10,993 bases of DNA from Pirellulales bacterium. GTDB lineage: Bacteria > Planctomycetota > Planctomycetia > Pirellulales > JALHLM01. The position numbers and the translations under genes are program-made. Where the stretch lies: assembly GCA_022844585.1 (NCBI GenBank), contig JALHLM010000167.1, positions 1 to 10,993 on the forward strand, in the 5' to 3' direction. Positions 1-6,162 of the stretch are shown here, piece after piece. How positions within the stretch are numbered: position 1 is the stretch's first letter; each line of letters starts with the position of its first letter. The notes under the pieces are model-generated. The model was not told the DNA's origin, made no database searches, and saw only the letters and a program-made list of their open reading frames with translations.

Positions 1-1091
1 AGGCGGCGGGCGAGCTCAAGACCAAGCCGACGCAGCATTCGGTCGGCCTGTTGCGACAAATCGGTATCGCGCCGGACGTGTTGATTTGCCGCACGGAACG
101 CTCGCTGAGCCACGAGGATCGCGAAAAAATCGCCCTCTTCTGCAACGTGCCAATCGAGGCCGTGATCGAGGAGAAAGACAAGGATTTTTCCATTTACGAG
201 GTGCCGTTGAGCCTCGTCGACAACCGGCTCGATGAGTTGATCGTGCGTCGGTTGGGCCTCAAGATGGGCCGCCTGGAATTAAACGATTGGCGTGACCTGT
301 TGCACCGGTTGCGCAACCCGGAGCACGAGATCAGCATCGCAGTGGTTGGCAAGTATGCCGAGCACAAGGACGCGTACAAGTCGATTTATGAAGCGCTCGA
401 TCACGCCGGCGTGGCCAATACCGCGCAAATCCGCGTGCAGCGCATTCAGGCCGAGGAAGTCGAACACGAAAGCCCGGAGCGCTTGCTGGCCGGCTACGAC
501 GGCCTGCTCGTTCCCGGTGGTTTCGGCGAGCGCGGTATCGAAGGCAAAGTGGATTCGATTCGTTACGCCCGGGAGCGGGGCATCCCGTTCTTCGGCATCT
601 GCCTCGGTATGCAATGCGCGGCGATCGAGTTTGCCCGCAATGTGGTCGGTTTGACCGGCGCGCACTCGACGGAATTCAGCAAGGACGCCCCGCACCCGGT
701 GATTTGCCTGCTGGACGAACAGCGGACCATCATCGACAAGGGGGGGACGATGCGTCTGGGATCGCAACCGGCGATGCTGCAATCCGGTTCGCACGCGGCG
801 AACAGCTACCGCGTCGAACAGGTACACGAGCGGCATCGGCACCGCTACGAGTTCAACAACGTCTATCGGCAGCAGTTCACGGCCCACGGGATGAACTTCA
901 CCGGCCTCAGCCCCGACGGCGGATTGGTGGAAATCATCGAACTGCCGGATCATCCCTGGTTCCTGGCGGTGCAGTTCCACCCGGAGTTCAAGTCCAAACC
1001 AACGCAAGCGCACCCGCTGTTCACTGGCTTCATCGCGGCAGCGGTAGAACGCCACACGCAACGAGTCGATCGGGCGGCGGAACGGCGTTAG
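1..1091 (+). CDS. pyrG: CTP synthase, C-terminal part (5' end outside window)
   Basis: Makes CTP from UTP, ATP and glutamine, the last step of de novo pyrimidine nucleotide synthesis, in the cytosol. The frame is open from the first complete codon (position 3) and begins inside the synthetase domain with the conserved run GELKTKPTQHSV. A TTG at 51 is therefore internal, not a start. About 363 residues are visible; roughly the first 185 of a normal ~545-residue protein are missing. The synthetase part ends near the linker around VVGKY (codons about 345-360). The class I glutamine amidotransferase domain follows, with the oxyanion loop PGGFGERG, the nucleophile Cys in GICLGMQ (codon 600-602) and the His/Glu pair of FHPEF (His 978-980, Glu 984-986). 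The insert before GGTMRLG is shorter than in E. coli, as I recall for many non-proteobacterial enzymes. All visible catalytic residues are intact. The stop at 1089-1091 is followed within 10 bases by an inverted repeat. Confidence 0.97.
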   Translation, partial: AAGELKTKPTQHSVGLLRQIGIAPDVLICRTERSLSHEDREKIALFCNVPIEAVIEEKDKDFSIYEVPLSLVDNRLDELIVRRLGLKMGRLELNDWRDLLHRLRNPEHEISIAVVGKYAEHKDAYKSIYEALDHAGVANTAQIRVQRIQAEEVEHESPERLLAGYDGLLVPGGFGERGIEGKVDSIRYARERGIPFFGICLGMQCAAIEFARNVVGLTGAHSTEFSKDAPHPVICLLDEQRTIIDKGGTMRLGSQPAMLQSGSHAANSYRVEQVHERHRHRYEFNNVYRQQFTAHGMNFTGLSPDGGLVEIIELPDHPWFLAVQFHPEFKSKPTQAHPLFTGFIAAAVERHTQRVDRAAERR

Positions 1092-1099
1092 ATTCCATT

Positions 1100-1286
1100 T
1101 TGAACCGCAGAGACGCGGAGGCGCAGAGATAAGGCAGGAGAGAGGAAAGTGGAAGGACGCGGAACTCGGAAGTAAGAACTCGGAACGGAAGAATCGCCAC
1201 GTTTGCGATGCTTCTCCCACTGAAAACTCAACACTGAAAGCTTTAAACTCTCTTCTCCTCTGCGACTCAGCGCCTCCGCGGTTCAA
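1100..1286. repeat. Inverted-repeat element with 29-base arms filling the pyrG/DUF1844 gap
   Basis: The left arm (1100-1128) begins TTGAACCGC and continues in a purine-rich GAGGCGCAGAG pattern. The right arm (1258-1286) is its reverse complement with 25 of 29 positions matching ungapped. The interior holds short direct repeats, for example GAACTCGGA at 1162-1170 and 1176-1184, and ACTGAAA repeated near 1220-1238. Translated, the left arm gives NRRDAEAQR, a junk-peptide signature I remember from spurious ORFs in planctomycete and other environmental genomes, so this is probably an interspersed repeat. The right arm ends only 13 bases before the DUF1844 start codon, so the leader of that gene lies inside or against the element. 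There is no T-run typical of an intrinsic terminator. Confidence 0.7.
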
Positions 1287-1299
1287 TCGGAATACGACT

Positions 1300-1710
1300 A
1301 TGCCTGACGAAAAGCCCCGCATTATCGTGGATGAGGATTGGAAAGCGCAGGTGGAGCGCGAGAAGGAATTGGCGCGCCAGCAGGCCGAGCAGCCGCCAAA
1401 GCCGCCTGAAGCGCCGGAGCGGCCGGGGCAGTTTCCGCCCGCGAGTTTGGAATTGCTGGTGTCGATGTTCGCCACCGAAGCCTTGATGGCGATGGGGCAG
1501 ATCCCGCATCCGGTTTCCGGCAAACACGAGGCCTATTTGCCGCAGGCCAAGCACTTGATCGATTTGTTGCAGGTGCTGGAGGATAAAACCCAGGGGAACC
1601 GCACCGACGAAGAAACGAAGATGTTCGACCAGGTGCTGCACGAATTGCGTCTGGCGTTCGTGGCGGTGCAGAAGCACTTGGAGACGTTGCCGCAGGGCAC
1701 GCCACATTAA
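1300..1710 (+). CDS. DUF1844 domain protein
   Basis: Small, soluble, 136-residue protein of unknown function. Residues 1-46 are charged and proline-rich (a KPPEAPERP stretch) and look disordered. From about residue 48 it matches the DUF1844 pattern as I remember it: PASLELLVSMFATEALMAMG, then a helix with QAKHLIDLLQVLEDKTQGN, then an acidic linker and a helix around LHELRLAFVAVQ. There is no signal peptide, membrane span or catalytic motif. The ATG at 1300 is the first in this frame after the upstream repeat and has only a weak CGGAA (1288-1292) as a ribosome-binding sequence. Its TAA stop (1708-1710) overlaps the first bases of the next palindrome. It lies in the same direction as pyrG and recJ, but each gap holds a large inverted repeat, so co-transcription is uncertain. 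The family assignment is fairly sure; the role is unknown. Confidence 0.85.
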   Translation: MPDEKPRIIVDEDWKAQVEREKELARQQAEQPPKPPEAPERPGQFPPASLELLVSMFATEALMAMGQIPHPVSGKHEAYLPQAKHLIDLLQVLEDKTQGNRTDEETKMFDQVLHELRLAFVAVQKHLETLPQGTPH

Positions 1711-1810
1711 CCCGACGCGCTTGCGAGGGGGAGAAGACGTTGCTCTCAGCGCGGACTTGGCGCTGTTGAGCGGCGTCTTCTCCTCCTCGCTGGCGCTTCG
1801 AGTTGGTGTT
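1709..1810. repeat. Long palindromic repeat between DUF1844 gene and recJ
   Basis: The ends are inverted versions of one another: AACCCGACGCGCTTGCGAGG at the left, and the complement of a related AAC..CGAAGCGCCAGCGAGG at the right. Inside, GCGAGGGGGAGAAGACG (1723-1739) pairs with 1774-1790 at 16 of 17 positions. A further inner stem (GCTC and CAGCGC, 1742-1752, with 1760-1771) closes on a loop of about 7 bases. The whole could fold as one nearly continuous hairpin of about 70-100 nucleotides. The left end overlaps the TAA stop of the upstream gene. There is no T-run, so it is not a classical intrinsic terminator. The ACGCG-x-x-GCGAGG ends resemble interspersed repeats I recall from Pirellulales. 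Confidence 0.65.
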
Positions 1811-1832
1811 ACCGAGAACGGACTCTTACGAC

Positions 1833-1836
1833 GGAG
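1833..1836 (+). promoter_or_regulatory. Ribosome-binding site of recJ (GGAG)
   Basis: GGAG lies 8 bases before the ATG at 1845. This decides the start: the frame is open from an upstream TTG at 1803, but that codon lies inside the palindrome and has no Shine-Dalgarno sequence. Confidence 0.7.
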
Positions 1837-1844
1837 CAACGTCC

Positions 1845-3593
1845 ATGGCCAAACGCTGGCGGATTCATCCTCATGACGCCGATCGCATCGCGCAATTGGC
1901 GCGGAGCGCGGATGTGCCGCCGGTCGTGGCGCAGTTGCTGCTGTGTCGAGGGATTTCTTGCCCGAAGGTCGCGCAGGAATTCCTGGCGCCGAAACTCACG
2001 GGACTCAGGCCGCCGGAGGAGTTGCCGGGCGTGCCGCTGGCCACCGAGATCCTGGGGCAGGCGATTCGCGACAAGAAAAAAATCGTCGTCTACGGTGACT
2101 ACGACGTCGACGGCATGACCGCTACGAGCTTGCTCTGGCAATGCCTGCGGTTGCTGGGCGCGGACGCGAGCTACTACGTGCCGCATCGGTTGGACGAAGG
2201 CTACGGTTTGCATCGCGAGGCGCTCGAAAAACTGGCCGATGAAGGCGCGCAAGTCGTCGTCACGGTCGATTGCGGTGTGGCCAGCGTCGCCGAGGCGGAC
2301 GTGGCCGCGGCGCTCGGCCTGCAACTGATCATCACCGATCACCACGAGACCGCAGCCGAGTTGCCACGCGCCGCGGCGATTGTGCATCCACGGTTGCCGG
2401 GCTCGGCCTATCCGTTCGGCGGACTGTGCGGGGCGGGCGTGGCATTCAAATTGGCCTGGGCGCTTTGCCAGCAAGCGAGCGGCGCGAAGCGAGTCAGCGA
2501 GCCGATGCGGAATTTTCTGTTAGAGGCCGTCGGCATGGCGGCGCTGGGGACGATCGCCGACGTGGTGCCGCTGGTGGACGAAAACCGCGTGCTGGTGACG
2601 CATGGCTTGCTGAGCCTCAAGGAACGCCGAGGCATGGGGCTCGCGGCGCTATTTCAGGTCACGGGTTTGGACAAGCAATCCCGTATCGATTGCGATCACG
2701 TCGGATTCACGCTCGCACCGCGGTTGAACGCGGCCGGTCGCTTGGGGCAAGCACGGTTGGGCGTCGAACTTCTGACGACATCTAGCCCTGACCGCGCCAC
2801 GGAGTTGGCGCAATACATCCATCAACTCAACGAGAGCCGGCAAACGCTTGAGCGGAGCGTCTATCTCGCAGCCAATAAGCAGGCGCAAGAGGATTTCGAT
2901 CCGGTCAACGATGCCGCACTGGTCCTGGCCGGACGAGGTTGGCATCCGGGCGTGATTGGCATTGTGGCCGGGCGGTTGGCCGAGAAGTTGCATCGCCCGG
3001 TCGTGCTGCTCTCGCTGGATGAAGTCGGCGGACGCCCTGCGCAGGGCTCGGCCCGGAGCGTGGCTGGCTTCAATCTCCACGAAGGGCTGGCGTCGTGCGC
3101 GCATCACTTCGAGAGCTTCGGCGGTCACGCGGCCGCGGCGGGCTTGAAGATCGCAGAAGCGAAAATCGACGCCTTCCGCGCTGATTTCTGCGAGTACGTC
3201 TCCACGTCGATCCAGCAAGCGGAACGCGTGGCGGAGCTATGGATCGACGCCGAGGCCCCGCTGAGCGCCTTCAACGCCAAAGTCGTGGAACAGTTAGAGC
3301 GACTTTCACCGTTCGGCCAGGGCAATCCTCGCCCTTTGCTGTGCGCGAGCGATGTGACGCTCGAAGAACCCCCGCGCCGCATTGGCGGCGGCGGTCGCCA
3401 CCTCTCGCTGCGCGTTGCGCAGCACGGCGCCCGAATGCGGGCCGTCTATTTCGGCGGCGGCGATGACGAGGAAAAGCTCGCCGCGCACCAGGGATCGTTT
3501 TCGATCGCCTTCCGCCCCGTGATCAATGAGTTCAACGGGCGGCGCAATGTGGAATTGCAGCTCTCGGATTGGCGCGTCAAAGCGGACGTGTAG
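1845..3593 (+). CDS. recJ: Single-stranded-DNA-specific exonuclease RecJ
   Basis: 5'-to-3' single-strand DNA exonuclease of the DHH phosphoesterase superfamily, used in RecF-type recombination and in mismatch and base-excision repair. 582 residues, the normal length for bacterial RecJ. Metal-binding DHH-domain motifs are present in order: VVYGDYDVDGMTA (81-93), TVDCGV (140-145), ITDHHE (163-168) and the RLNAAGR segment (293-299). The DHHA1 domain has GRGWHPGVIGIVAGRL (363-378) and the glycine-rich SFGGHAAAAG (424-433). The C-terminal OB-fold part contains LSPFGQGNPRP (487-497). No key residue appears altered. The start is set by GGAG 8 bases upstream; the mature start MAKRWRIHPHD fits the family. 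It is followed by more than 600 bases without a gene, so it is the last gene of this plus-strand run. Confidence 0.96.
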   Translation: MAKRWRIHPHDADRIAQLARSADVPPVVAQLLLCRGISCPKVAQEFLAPKLTGLRPPEELPGVPLATEILGQAIRDKKKIVVYGDYDVDGMTATSLLWQCLRLLGADASYYVPHRLDEGYGLHREALEKLADEGAQVVVTVDCGVASVAEADVAAALGLQLIITDHHETAAELPRAAAIVHPRLPGSAYPFGGLCGAGVAFKLAWALCQQASGAKRVSEPMRNFLLEAVGMAALGTIADVVPLVDENRVLVTHGLLSLKERRGMGLAALFQVTGLDKQSRIDCDHVGFTLAPRLNAAGRLGQARLGVELLTTSSPDRATELAQYIHQLNESRQTLERSVYLAANKQAQEDFDPVNDAALVLAGRGWHPGVIGIVAGRLAEKLHRPVVLLSLDEVGGRPAQGSARSVAGFNLHEGLASCAHHFESFGGHAAAAGLKIAEAKIDAFRADFCEYVSTSIQQAERVAELWIDAEAPLSAFNAKVVEQLERLSPFGQGNPRPLLCASDVTLEEPPRRIGGGGRHLSLRVAQHGARMRAVYFGGGDDEEKLAAHQGSFSIAFRPVINEFNGRRNVELQLSDWRVKADV

Positions 3594-3608
3594 CTGCCGA
3601 TCTCTTCT

Positions 3609-3683
3609 GTAGCCGAGGTCTATGACCTCGGCCGGTTAGCGGCATGCGATGTCCAACACGCCGAGGTCACGGACCTTGGCTAC
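3609..3683. repeat. Palindromic interspersed repeat (GTAGCCGAGGTC type)
   Basis: The left arm (3609-3631) begins GTAGCCGAGGTC and the right arm (3661-3683) is its reverse complement at 20 of 23 positions. The left arm is itself a small palindrome, CCGAGGTC-TAT-GACCTCGG, so the element can fold either as one long hairpin or as two small ones. It starts 15 bases after the recJ stop. Near-identical GTAGCCGAGGTC..GACCTCGG modules are, from memory, common in planctomycete intergenic DNA. No coding sequence is associated. Confidence 0.7.
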
Positions 3684-3713
3684 TGTGGAATGCCGGGAAG
3701 CACCCGGCCGCGC

Positions 3714-3810
3714 AAAAAAAACGGGGGCCTCTGACGCGCCACATCCACATTGGCAATGCAGGATAGCCAGGGGCAAGTTAACTATCCTACCTCAGAACGT
3801 CAGAGGCCCC
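3714..3810 (-). ncRNA. Candidate structured small RNA with terminator-like end
   Basis: A perfect 13-bp outer stem, GGGGCCTCTGACG at 3724-3736 with its exact complement at 3798-3810, encloses 61 bases. Inside are two further hairpins: AGGATAG/CTATCCT (3760-3766 with 3782-3788, 15-base loop) and CATT-GGC-AATG (3748-3758). Together they make a three-way junction. Read on the minus strand the outer stem is followed by CG and eight T (3721-3714), as in an intrinsic terminator, which sets the likely orientation. No open reading frame of note lies within it. I could not find a clear promoter just upstream on the minus strand (above 3811), and I do not recognise a known RNA family. Alternatives are a small non-autonomous mobile element with terminal inverted repeats, or only a terminator for leftward transcription; the internal hairpins favour a folded RNA. 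Confidence 0.5.
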
Positions 3811-4216
3811 GCGGGCCAGTCTCACTCAGTTGCTTCCGGCTCACCTCAGCGGCTTGTCGAAAGCGGACTGCCCTAAAGCACGCGACGTACCGGCGTGGTC
3901 GAAGAAGACGGATTGATGCCGGAAGTGGCAGCGCAACCTTCGGCGTATCAACGGTTTATAAATTTCCGAAAATCATTTTGGCGCGAAAAGTCAGGGCCAT
4001 TGGCGGCAAAAAACCTGTATGGTATCGCAACACATAGCTGCATATTAATGCGATCGCGATTCTGGACTTGTATGGGCAACGGAAACGTCTCAGTTTGAGA
4101 TGTTTCAGTCGATACAGCGTCGCTAAAGCATTTAGCAAGAAGTGCTTGCGCGCATTATCTGACGCTTGATTCGCGTCCACCGCATCGCGCGCGGCGTCTC
4201 AAAATGCGACGAAATC
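3811..4216. other. Non-coding stretch between the RNA candidate and the eda-like gene
   Basis: About 400 bases with no credible protein gene; the short open frames on either strand have no recognisable content. The part from about 3950 to 4060 is clearly AT-richer than its surroundings, with TTTATAAATTT at 3955-3965 and several A and T runs, and could hold promoters, but I see no convincing -35/-10 pair. Two hairpins lie further right and are listed separately. It could be a decayed gene or a regulatory region. Confidence 0.4.
4082..4136. other. Pair of adjacent hairpins in non-coding DNA
   Basis: GAAACGTCTCA (4082-4092) pairs with TGAGATGTTTC (4096-4106) as an 11-bp stem with one G-T wobble (as read on the plus strand) and a 3-base loop. 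Fifteen bases later GCTAAA-GCA-TTTAGC (4122-4136) forms a perfect 6-bp stem. Neither is followed by a T-run on either strand, so neither is a clear terminator. They lie 80-135 bases beyond the stop of the minus-strand eda-like gene and could be 3'-end structure of its transcript. Confidence 0.4.
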
Positions 4217-4879
4217 TTAGGCTTTCTTCGCCATCTTCGCGCGCGTGTCGACCACGAGCTTGACGTATTCGGAGGCGAGCGTCTCAATTCGAGCGAAATC
4301 GCGGTCTTTCAAGCTGCGGCCGTCGACCAAGGAACTGCCGACTCCGAGCGCGAAGGCGCCGGCGCGGAGGAAGTCGGCGGCCGTTTCCAGGTTCACGCCG
4401 CCGGTGGGCATGAGCCGGACCTGTGGCAGCGGCCCGGCGAGCGCTTTGAGATACGCCGGCCCAGTGAGGTCGGACGGGAACACCTTTACAACGTCAGCTC
4501 CAGCTTCCCAGGCCTGGAGCACTTCGGTCGGCGTCAGCGCCCCGGGCATGACTGCCTTGCTGTAGCGGCGGCAAAGGCGAATCACGTCCAGATTCACCGT
4601 CGGGGAGACGATGAACTCCGCTCCGGCCAGCAATGCGATCCGGGCAGTCTCGGGATCGAGCACCGTCCCTGCGCCCAACAGGATGCGGTCGCCCAGCGAG
4701 TCGGCCATTTGCTCGATCACGCGATGCGCTCGGGGGACCGTGAAGGTGACCTCGATCGCTTCCACTCCGCCGCGTAAGAGCGCCGCCGCGGCTTCCGCGA
4801 GCAATCCGCCGTCATCGCCGCGCATCACGGCGACGATTCCCGACTTGGAGATCCGGTCCAACGTTGAGTTCGCAGACAC
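4217..4879 (-). CDS. eda: KDPG aldolase family protein (2-dehydro-3-deoxy-phosphogluconate / 4-hydroxy-2-oxoglutarate aldolase)
   Basis: Class I (Schiff-base) aldolase splitting 2-keto-3-deoxy-6-phosphogluconate into pyruvate and glyceraldehyde-3-phosphate, or related keto-acids. It is a cytosolic TIM barrel of 220 residues, the usual length. Motifs: IVAVMRG (15-21), catalytic Glu43 in EVTFTVP, GAGTVL (69-74), FIVSPT (89-94), MPGALTPTEV (111-120), the Schiff-base Lys132 in DVVKVFPS, and LMPTGGV (156-162). The start is GTG at 4879-4877, chosen because GGAGG lies 7 bases upstream; the longer open frame to 5050 would overlap the upstream gene and adds no recognisable sequence. The position of E. 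coli Arg49 (EVTLRT) is not arginine here (EVTFTVP), which I recall for many family members, so KDPG, KDPGal and hydroxyoxoglutarate remain possible. No dehydratase (edd) or sugar-acid gene is next to it. The upstream gene on the same strand ends 137 bases away. Confidence 0.92.
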   Translation of the reverse strand: MSANSTLDRISKSGIVAVMRGDDGGLLAEAAAALLRGGVEAIEVTFTVPRAHRVIEQMADSLGDRILLGAGTVLDPETARIALLAGAEFIVSPTVNLDVIRLCRRYSKAVMPGALTPTEVLQAWEAGADVVKVFPSDLTGPAYLKALAGPLPQVRLMPTGGVNLETAADFLRAGAFALGVGSSLVDGRSLKDRDFARIETLASEYVKLVVDTRAKMAKKA

Positions 4880-4886
4880 CAGCAAT

Positions 4887-4891
4887 CCTCC
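4887..4891 (-). promoter_or_regulatory. Ribosome-binding site of the eda-like gene (GGAGG)
   Basis: A perfect GGAGG on the minus strand lies 7 bases before the GTG at 4879. It is the main reason for choosing a GTG start over the longer open frame. Confidence 0.8.
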
Positions 4892-4957
4892 GGCAGACGA
4901 AGTGAGCGTAATCGTGCTGGGTTGATTGTGGGAATGCAGACGTCGTCTCGTAAAGGC

Positions 4958-4994
4958 GGCCGGCGAGTCGCGAACGGCGCCGCGCTCACCGGCC
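4958..4994 (-). terminator. GC-rich hairpin after the PEP-CTERM gene (weak terminator candidate)
   Basis: GGCCGG (4958-4963) pairs with CCGGCC (4989-4994), extended inward by GAG/CTC across one mismatch and by CGCG/CGCG. It lies 23 bases beyond the stop of the dockerin/PEP-CTERM gene. On the minus strand only a TTT follows (4955-4953), so termination would be weak or Rho-assisted; it may simply separate two genes of one transcript. Confidence 0.3.
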
Positions 4995-5016
4995 TGCTTG
5001 GGGTAGAACCGGATAT

Positions 5017-6123
5017 CTAGCGTTCGGCAGACAGCCGCCGCAGCAGCCACGCGTACGAAATCGCCACCAGCGCCAAGGTCCAGCCCGCCGGCTCCGGCAC
5101 GGCGGCAAATTCTGAGGCGCCAAAGTAGTTGCGGACATTGTTCAAATCCACGATGTCCACGACGTGATTCCCGTCGGTGTCGCCGACGATTGCCTCGCCT
5201 GCGCCGCCAAACTGATTGCGCACATTGTTAAGATCTTCGATATCCACGTCGCCGTCGTCGTCGGTGTCGCCAGGTTGGGCCGCGGCGCCGGCCTTGCCGC
5301 GAATGTCGTCAAAGGCGTCAGCGTCGTTGCTGATGCGGATAGCGTCGAGCCGCGATCCTTCGACAAACGGAAACGGGACGCCGAATGAAATGCCGACGCC
5401 GCTAAAGCTGTCGCCGAAGGCGTCGGCCGTCGCCTTGCTGTAAGCGGGCGCGCCGAGTCCCGCCTCGTTCGCCATCGGTGGATCGACCCAGAAGTCGAGC
5501 GAGTCGAGGCCGCCGGGCGCGCTGTCGATGACGATCTTGGCGACGAACAAATAGGTCGTATTCACGGGATAGTTCGCCTCTGACGTCGTGATAGTGTCCT
5601 TGGCGTACTGCATGATCGGCTCAGGCACGCCGTCAAACGGCGCTACCGCGCCGGTGGATCCCGCGAGCGCCAAATAGTTGCCGGGGCCGTCCGGGAAATC
5701 GAGATGCAGCAGCGCGTCGGTGCCATTGGCGACTTGCCGCACGAGCGCGCTCAGCCAGATTGTTCCCGTGAGGCCCTGATTGCCAGGCGACAGCGGGTTG
5801 AGGTCGATCTCGCGCTTCACGATATTGCCGGCGAAGCCGCCGCCATGCCGGGCAAGCCCGTCGTCAGCGGAGCCTTCATTCCCATCGTTGAGGTAGCCGG
5901 GCTTGGCCGAAGTGAGGTTTTCGCCAGGCATGTAGTCCACGGCGCGATCACCGATCCAATCGCCCGCCCAGCCTGTAGTCGCAGGCGAGTCGATCGTTGA
6001 GAGGGGCTGTCGCGCGGCCCCGTAATTGTTGAAGTATTCCGTGATCAAGGTCGCCTGGCACCAGTTGGCGGTGCAGCACCAGCAGCCGCAGCAAATCGCG
6101 GCGATTCCCATGCGCATTGACAT
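5017..6123 (-). CDS. Secreted protein with two dockerin-type repeats and a PEP-CTERM sorting tail
   Basis: Predicted exported, surface-linked protein of 368 residues, function unknown. Residues 1-24 form a signal peptide of unusual composition, with six Cys (CCGCWCC..WC), cleaved probably near CQA-TLI. Residues 25-280 are acidic and rich in Gly, Asn and Asp with beta-like segments (TIWLSALVRQ, TYLFVAKIVID, LDFWVDP), resembling the lectin/laminin-G-like sandwich proteins common in planctomycetes, though I cannot name a family. Two calcium-binding dockerin-type loops follow: GDTDDDGDVDIEDLNNVRN (285-303) and GDTDGNHVVDIVDLNNVRN (314-332). The end is a PEP-CTERM tail: VPEP (342-345), a short hydrophobic span (348-361) and a basic LRRLSAER, the signal for exosortase-type sorting. 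The ATG at 6123 follows GAGGG (6136-6132) by 8 bases; upstream codons in frame lack signal-peptide character. No exosortase gene is in view. Confidence 0.88.
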   Translation of the reverse strand: MSMRMGIAAICCGCWCCTANWCQATLITEYFNNYGAARQPLSTIDSPATTGWAGDWIGDRAVDYMPGENLTSAKPGYLNDGNEGSADDGLARHGGGFAGNIVKREIDLNPLSPGNQGLTGTIWLSALVRQVANGTDALLHLDFPDGPGNYLALAGSTGAVAPFDGVPEPIMQYAKDTITTSEANYPVNTTYLFVAKIVIDSAPGGLDSLDFWVDPPMANEAGLGAPAYSKATADAFGDSFSGVGISFGVPFPFVEGSRLDAIRISNDADAFDDIRGKAGAAAQPGDTDDDGDVDIEDLNNVRNQFGGAGEAIVGDTDGNHVVDIVDLNNVRNYFGASEFAAVPEPAGWTLALVAISYAWLLRRLSAER

Positions 6124-6162
6124 GATACCTGCCCTCGTGGTTGGTCGAGGAGCGCGTCGATC

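Noticed and set aside
1162..1240. Short direct repeats suggesting a CRISPR-like array
   Set aside because: The repeats are only 7-9 bases and irregularly spaced, with no spacer structure; they belong to the interior of the inverted-repeat element.
279..1523. Long minus-strand open frame of 414 codons across pyrG, the repeat and the DUF1844 gene
   Set aside because: It is antisense to clear pyrG and DUF1844 coding sequence, shows low-complexity R/A/F-rich content, and reads through an intergenic repeat; it is an antisense artefact of GC-rich DNA.
3724..3810. Integron attC site or insertion-sequence end
   Set aside because: The imperfect inverted repeat has a suitable size, but the paired RYYYAAC and GTTRRRY core sites expected of attC are not at its ends, and no integrase, transposase or target-site duplication is visible.
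3649..4180. Several short open frames of 67-95 codons on both strands in the recJ/eda gap
   Set aside because: They overlap the repeat and RNA candidate, have no domain-like content and no good ribosome-binding sites.
4217..5050. Longer N-terminus for the eda-like protein up to 5050
   Set aside because: It would overlap the upstream PEP-CTERM gene, adds sequence unlike the family, and ignores a perfect GGAGG seven bases before the GTG at 4879.
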